Source: Mycolicibacterium mageritense (GTDB lineage: Bacteria; Actinomycetota; Actinomycetes; Mycobacteriales; Mycobacteriaceae). From it: 64,000 bases of DNA. Shown piece by piece: positions 60,737 through 64,000 of this stretch (the stretch's first letter is position 1; each line of letters starts with the position of its first letter). A model generated the notes under the pieces. It did not search any database. It worked only from the letters and a program-made list of their open reading frames with translations, and had not been told where the DNA came from. The stretch is from contig NZ_AP022567.1 of the NCBI RefSeq assembly GCF_010727475.1, forward strand, positions 6,634,001 through 6,698,000, given 5' to 3'. The translations under genes were made by a program, and so were the position numbers.

Positions 60737-61486
60737 TCAGCGTGGAGCGAAAGGACCGCTACCGCGCAGCCGGTCGAGGGACAGCACAGGCCAGCCGTGG
60801 CTCTGCGCGGCAGCCGCCAATCCGGGATGCGGGTTGACTGGCCGCGGATGGCCGACCAACCGCATCAGCGCACTGTCCTCGACCCCGTCGGCATAGAAGT
60901 AACTGCGTTGCAGGTCAACGTGATTGCGTTCGCAGAAGCCCTCGACCGCAGCGGCCTTGCGGGCACCCCACACGATGGGCTTGACGATTCCGCCGGTCAG
61001 CCGCCCGTCGTCGTCGGTTTCGAAGTGATTGCACAGCACGTGGTCGATGCCGAGATGTCTCGCGACAGGTTCGGCGTGGATGGTCAACGCCGACGAGCTG
61101 AGCACGACCGTGTGGCCACGGTCCTGATGCCTGCGCACGACGTCGCGCATGTGCGGATAGACCCGGTGCGCGATGCGCCGCACGAACAGGTGCTCCCCCA
61201 GCTCGTCGAGTTCGTGCAGCGATTCGCCCCGCAGATACCCGGCCGCGCGCACCAGCAGCCGTTCGAACGGCATCCGCCCGAGCCGGTACCGCACCGACGC
61301 CTCGATGATCCCGAGGATTTCGCCGGGCGCCGCCTGGCGCTGCCGGATGCGGTGTCCGGCGTGGGCGGTCGCGGTGAACCCGTCGACCAGGGTGCCGTCG
61401 AGATCGAAGAACGCGCCGATCTGGGCACCGCCCGGTCCGGTACCGATCTCGGCCAGCGATTCAGGTGGCGACAGCGTGCGTCCCAT
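60737..61486 (-). CDS. HAD-IB family phosphatase
   Basis: A 249-residue HAD hydrolase with motif I FFDLDGTLVDG, motif II LSSSALT, lysine GIVKPIVWGARK and motif IV YADGVEDSALM. HAD-IB proteins of this length include phosphoserine-phosphatase-like enzymes and lysophospholipid phosphatases in mycobacteria. Substrate not resolved. The gene precedes the LLM gene on the same strand, 48 bases apart. Confidence 0.82.
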   Translation of the reverse strand: MGRTLSPPESLAEIGTGPGGAQIGAFFDLDGTLVDGFTATAHAGHRIRQRQAAPGEILGIIEASVRYRLGRMPFERLLVRAAGYLRGESLHELDELGEHLFVRRIAHRVYPHMRDVVRRHQDRGHTVVLSSSALTIHAEPVARHLGIDHVLCNHFETDDDGRLTGGIVKPIVWGARKAAAVEGFCERNHVDLQRSYFYADGVEDSALMRLVGHPRPVNPHPGLAAAAQSHGWPVLSLDRLRGSGPFAPR

Positions 61487-61542
61487 CGCGCAAGTACACC
61501 AAGAGGCTGGGCAAACGCGCGAATCCTGGTTAGAAATGCAAC

Positions 61543-61908
61543 ATGGCCGACACTTCCCCCGCGGTTGCGCTCAACGACATCGCCGCCGCGGTCGCCACCG
61601 ACCGATTCGACGAATCCCTGGCCTGGTACACGCGGCTGTTCGGCCGCGAACCCGATCTGCGCCCCGTCGAGGGCGTCGCCGAGTGGCAGGTGACCGCGAC
61701 CGCGTGGTTACAGCTCGTCACCGACGCAGACCGGGCCGGGCGGTCAGCCGTGCGGTTCGGGGTCGACGACCTTGCCCAGGCCACGCGAGCCCTGGCCGGC
61801 CTCGGCGTCGACGTACCGGAACCGCAGGTCATCGCCGATCTCGTCGCGGTGGTCGATGTGTCCGATCCGGATGGCAACGAAGTGTCGTTCGTGCAGGAAC
61901 TGTCGTAG
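61543..61908 (+). CDS. VOC-family (glyoxalase-like) protein
   Basis: A 121-residue single VOC module with two beta-alpha-beta-beta-beta units (FDESLAWYTRLFGREPD and DDLAQATRALAGLGVDV...DPDGNEVSFVQEL). The family includes glyoxalases, dioxygenases and resistance proteins; the metal ligands of glyoxalase I are not evident, so it may be a binding protein. It stands alone, divergent from the HAD gene. Confidence 0.82.
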   Translation: MADTSPAVALNDIAAAVATDRFDESLAWYTRLFGREPDLRPVEGVAEWQVTATAWLQLVTDADRAGRSAVRFGVDDLAQATRALAGLGVDVPEPQVIADLVAVVDVSDPDGNEVSFVQELS

Positions 61909-61953
61909 TTCGTCGGGGGTCTGGCCCCGTTTCAGGGCTGCGGCGTACTAAAC

Positions 61954-61967
61954 TAGAACACGTTTCA
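61954..61967 (+). promoter_or_regulatory. Second KstR-type operator
   Basis: TAGAACACGTTTCA fits TnnAACnnGTTnnA at every fixed position, 44 bases upstream of the nitronate-monooxygenase-family start. Its half-sites, TAGAAC and GTT, match those of the box at 58229. Confidence 0.6.
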
Positions 61968-62011
61968 TTTACGAATCCCGTGACGCCGACCGCCCCATAA
62001 GGAGCTGGAGA

Positions 62012-63142
62012 ATGCACACCGCACTGTGCGACGAACTTGGAATCGAATTCCCGATATTCGCCTTCACCCACTGTCGCGACGTGGTGGTCGCCGTCAGCAA
62101 GGCCGGCGGCTTCGGCGTGCTCGGCGCGGTCGGGTTCACCCCCGAACAGCTCGAGATCGAACTCAACTGGATCGACGAGCACATCGGTGACCATCCGTAC
62201 GGCGTCGACATCGTGATCCCGAACAAGTACGAGGGCATGGATGCCAACATGTCCGCCGACGAGCTCAAGAAGACGCTCAACGCGCTGGTCCCGCAAGAGC
62301 ACCTCGACTTCGCGAAGAAGATCCTCGCCGACCACGGCGTGCCGACCGACGACAGCGACGACAATGCCCTCCAGCTGTTGGGCTGGACCGAGGCGACCGC
62401 GACCCCGCAGGTGGAGATCGCGCTCAAGCACCCAAAGATGACGTTGATCGCCAACGCGCTGGGTACCCCGCCCGCCGACATGATCGCCCACATCCACGCC
62501 GAGGGGCGCAAGGTCGCCGCACTGTGCGGATCGCCGTCGCAGGCCCGCAAACATGCCGATGCCGGCGTCGACATCATCATCGCCCAGGGCGGCGAGGCCG
62601 GCGGACACAGCGGCGAGATCGGCTCGATCGTGTTGTGGCCCCAGGTGGTCAAGGAGGTCGCGCCGGTTCCGGTGCTGGCCGCCGGCGGTATCGGCAGCGG
62701 CCAGCAGATCGCCGCGGCACTCGCGCTCGGCGCACAGGGCGCATGGACCGGCTCGCAGTGGGTCATGGTCGAAGAGTCCGAGAACACCGAGGTGCAACAC
62801 GCGGCCTACGCGAAGGCCACCAGCCGCGACACCGTGCGCAGCCGGTCGTTCACCGGCAAGCCGGCGCGCATGCTGCGCAACGACTGGACCGAGGCCTGGG
62901 AGAACCCCGACAACCCGAAGCCGCTCGGAATGCCGTTGCAGTACATGGTTTCCGGCATGGCCGTGGCCGCGACGCACAAGTATCCCAACGAGACGGTCGA
63001 TGTGGCATTCAACCCGATCGGCCAGGTTGTCGGACAGTTCACCAAGGTTGAGAAGACCTCGGCGGTGATCGAACGCTGGGTGCAGGAGTACTTGGAGGCC
63101 ACCAACACGCTCAACGAGCTCAACGAAGCCGCCTCGGTCTGA
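62012..63142 (+). CDS. Nitronate-monooxygenase-family flavoprotein
   Basis: A 376-residue FMN-dependent TIM-barrel protein (2-nitropropane dioxygenase family): CDELGIEFPIFAFTHCRDVVVAVSKAGGFGVLGAVG, IIIAQGGEAGGHSGEIG (FMN phosphate and catalytic histidine region) and LAAGGIGSGQQIAAALALGAQGAWTGSQW. Such proteins also act as enoyl reductases or hydroxylases in degradative pathways. The upstream KstR-type box suggests a role in sterol or lipid catabolism. AAGGAG precedes the ATG. Confidence 0.85.
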   Translation: MHTALCDELGIEFPIFAFTHCRDVVVAVSKAGGFGVLGAVGFTPEQLEIELNWIDEHIGDHPYGVDIVIPNKYEGMDANMSADELKKTLNALVPQEHLDFAKKILADHGVPTDDSDDNALQLLGWTEATATPQVEIALKHPKMTLIANALGTPPADMIAHIHAEGRKVAALCGSPSQARKHADAGVDIIIAQGGEAGGHSGEIGSIVLWPQVVKEVAPVPVLAAGGIGSGQQIAAALALGAQGAWTGSQWVMVEESENTEVQHAAYAKATSRDTVRSRSFTGKPARMLRNDWTEAWENPDNPKPLGMPLQYMVSGMAVAATHKYPNETVDVAFNPIGQVVGQFTKVEKTSAVIERWVQEYLEATNTLNELNEAASV

Positions 63143-63152
63143 TCGAGGCGGC
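63128..63152. terminator. Hairpin overlapping the flavoprotein stop codon
   Basis: GCCGCCTCG (63128-63136) pairs exactly with CGAGGCGGC (63144-63152); the seven-base loop contains the TGA stop. It can terminate the preceding gene's transcript before the next same-strand gene. Confidence 0.5.
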
Positions 63153-63240
63153 GGGCGCGCGATCCGCCGCAATCAGTGGTTATCCACAGATCGCCGAAGG
63201 GCTCTGGTGACAATCGCGCCGGTCGACGAGCATCGACTCT

Positions 63241-64000
63241 GTGGAAGTCGGTGAGGTTCTTCGGCAGCAGGACGGGGTGATCTCGCGTCGGCAAGCGTTG
63301 GATGCGGGGCTGGCTGAGCATGAGATCCGGCGATTGCTCAGGCGCAATGAGTGGGCGCGGGTGCACGCCGGCGTTTATGTCGAACACACCGGCCCGCTGA
63401 TCTGGATGCAACGGGCTTGGGCCGCAGTGCTTTACGCGGCACCGGCCGCCCTGTGCCTCGAATCGGCGTTGGGGGCGCAATCGTTGCCGATCCATGTCGC
63501 CGTCGAGCGGCAACGGTCGACATTGGTCGAGCCGGTCGGCGTCCGCATTCACCGGGTCGCCCACGTTCACGATCGCGTGCTGTGGAACGTCAGCCCGCCA
63601 CGGATGCGTTACGACGAAGCCGCGCTCGACGTCGCGTGCCGCGCGGCGTCCGAACTCGATGCCATCGCGGTCCTGGCCGACGCCTGCCGATCGCGGCGCA
63701 CCACCGCGCGGCGGCTGCTGCGAACTCTCGATTCTCGCGGTCGGCTGCCGCGACGCAGGTGGTTGCGCGCGGTGCTGCTCGACCTCGCCGACGGTACGTG
63801 TTCGGTGCTCGAGCACGGTTATCTCGTGCGTGTCGAGCGCCCGCACGGTCTCCCCAAGGCGACACGGCAGAAGCGGTCCACGTCATCGCTCGGCGTGTGC
63901 TACCGCGACACCGAGTACGGCCAACGGCTCATCGTCGAGCTCGACGGGCGGGTGTACCACGATTCAGCGACCCGGCGGGATGCAGACTTCGAGCGAGATC
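63241..64000 (+). CDS. AbiEi-like/DUF559-type protein (3' end cut by window edge)
   Basis: A frame starting with the GTG at 63241 stays open to the window end (253 codons visible). The N-terminus has the AbiEi antitoxin-like winged helix (VISRRQALDAGLAEHEIRRLLRRNEWARVHAGVY). The visible C-terminus, VELDGRVYHDSATRRDADFERD, is the start of a DUF559/Vsr-like PD-(D/E)xK nuclease motif. This two-domain protein is common and multicopy in mycobacteria. Whether it belongs to a toxin-antitoxin pair cannot be judged, because the 3' neighbour is outside the window. Confidence 0.8.
   Translation, partial: MEVGEVLRQQDGVISRRQALDAGLAEHEIRRLLRRNEWARVHAGVYVEHTGPLIWMQRAWAAVLYAAPAALCLESALGAQSLPIHVAVERQRSTLVEPVGVRIHRVAHVHDRVLWNVSPPRMRYDEAALDVACRAASELDAIAVLADACRSRRTTARRLLRTLDSRGRLPRRRWLRAVLLDLADGTCSVLEHGYLVRVERPHGLPKATRQKRSTSSLGVCYRDTEYGQRLIVELDGRVYHDSATRRDADFERD

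Noticed and set aside
63180..63188. TTATCCACA, a perfect DnaA-box sequence
   Set aside because: A single box with no cluster, AT-rich region or replication genes nearby; not evidence for an origin.

Overview
The window is high-GC, densely coded chromosomal DNA from a mycobacterium, most likely a fast grower (Mycolicibacterium, M. smegmatis-like). The supporting genes are an MmpS/MmpL pair, an Eis-type acetyltransferase, a fatty-acyl-AMP ligase, a RipD-like NlpC/P60 protein, DUF732 and LGFP-repeat secreted proteins, an S4-domain protein and a class I fructose-bisphosphate aldolase. GTG starts, overlapping ATGA/GTGA junctions and leaderless-looking starts are also typical. I see no prophage, insertion sequence, rRNA operon or CRISPR array. 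Species assignment is inference.

Layout: 1-4.8 kb holds a cut-off DinB-like gene, an MFS pump divergent from its HxlR regulator, a GNAT, a DUF4239 membrane protein and two secreted proteins. 4.8-5.75 kb is a minus-strand tRNA cluster (UAU-anticodon tRNA, Arg-CCG, Asn-GTT, Lys-TTT) with an HNH nuclease gene inside it. 6-14 kb has an LpqC-like esterase, an S4 protein, a ThrE-type exporter, an orphan Imm5-like protein, a DHFR-like reductase, a six-repeat propeller-like protein and a fatty-acyl-AMP ligase. 14-15.8 kb is an ArsR-SRPBCC pair divergent from a DUF899 gene over a perfect palindrome. 15.9-19.1 kb is a three-gene URC pyrimidine-catabolism operon (GTP cyclohydrolase II homologue, DUF1688, upp). 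19-28.3 kb holds CPBP and M48 proteases, catalytically dead RipD, TenA, Tpx, a MenC-family protein that has lost its catalytic lysines, a MOSC protein, a cupin divergent from a GlxA-type regulator, and an SGNH hydrolase. 28.5-39.7 kb covers envelope and secreted functions: an acyltransferase, a Cys/Trp-repeat secreted protein, DUF732 and DUF5078 proteins, mmpS-mmpL, an ArsR-SRPBCC fusion, an NlpC-like protein and YaaA.

39.7-44.2 kb is an alkylsulfonate/alkyl-sulfate uptake and desulfonation operon (TauD, permease, ATPase, lipoprotein, TauD). 44.6-54.5 kb includes two PLP decarboxylases, the aldolase, an alpha/beta hydrolase, a metallo-beta-lactamase-fold protein behind a SoxR-box-like promoter, CinA and Eis. 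54.5-64 kb has a secreted GH2 glycosidase, a FabG3-like dehydrogenase divergent from an NAD(P)-binding reductase across a KstR-type box, an LLM monooxygenase, a HAD phosphatase, a VOC protein, a nitronate-monooxygenase-family gene behind a second KstR-type box, and a cut-off AbiEi/DUF559-like gene.

The regulatory DNA is unusually legible: several perfect palindromes lie in divergent promoters, two 11-bp-phased direct repeats precede envelope genes, and strong hairpins sit at gene ends. The observations I rate highest are the MenC-family pseudoenzyme, the URC operon, the leaderless SoxR-type promoter, the two KstR-type boxes and the paired ArsR operators. Function calls rest on motif recognition from memory, without database searches.
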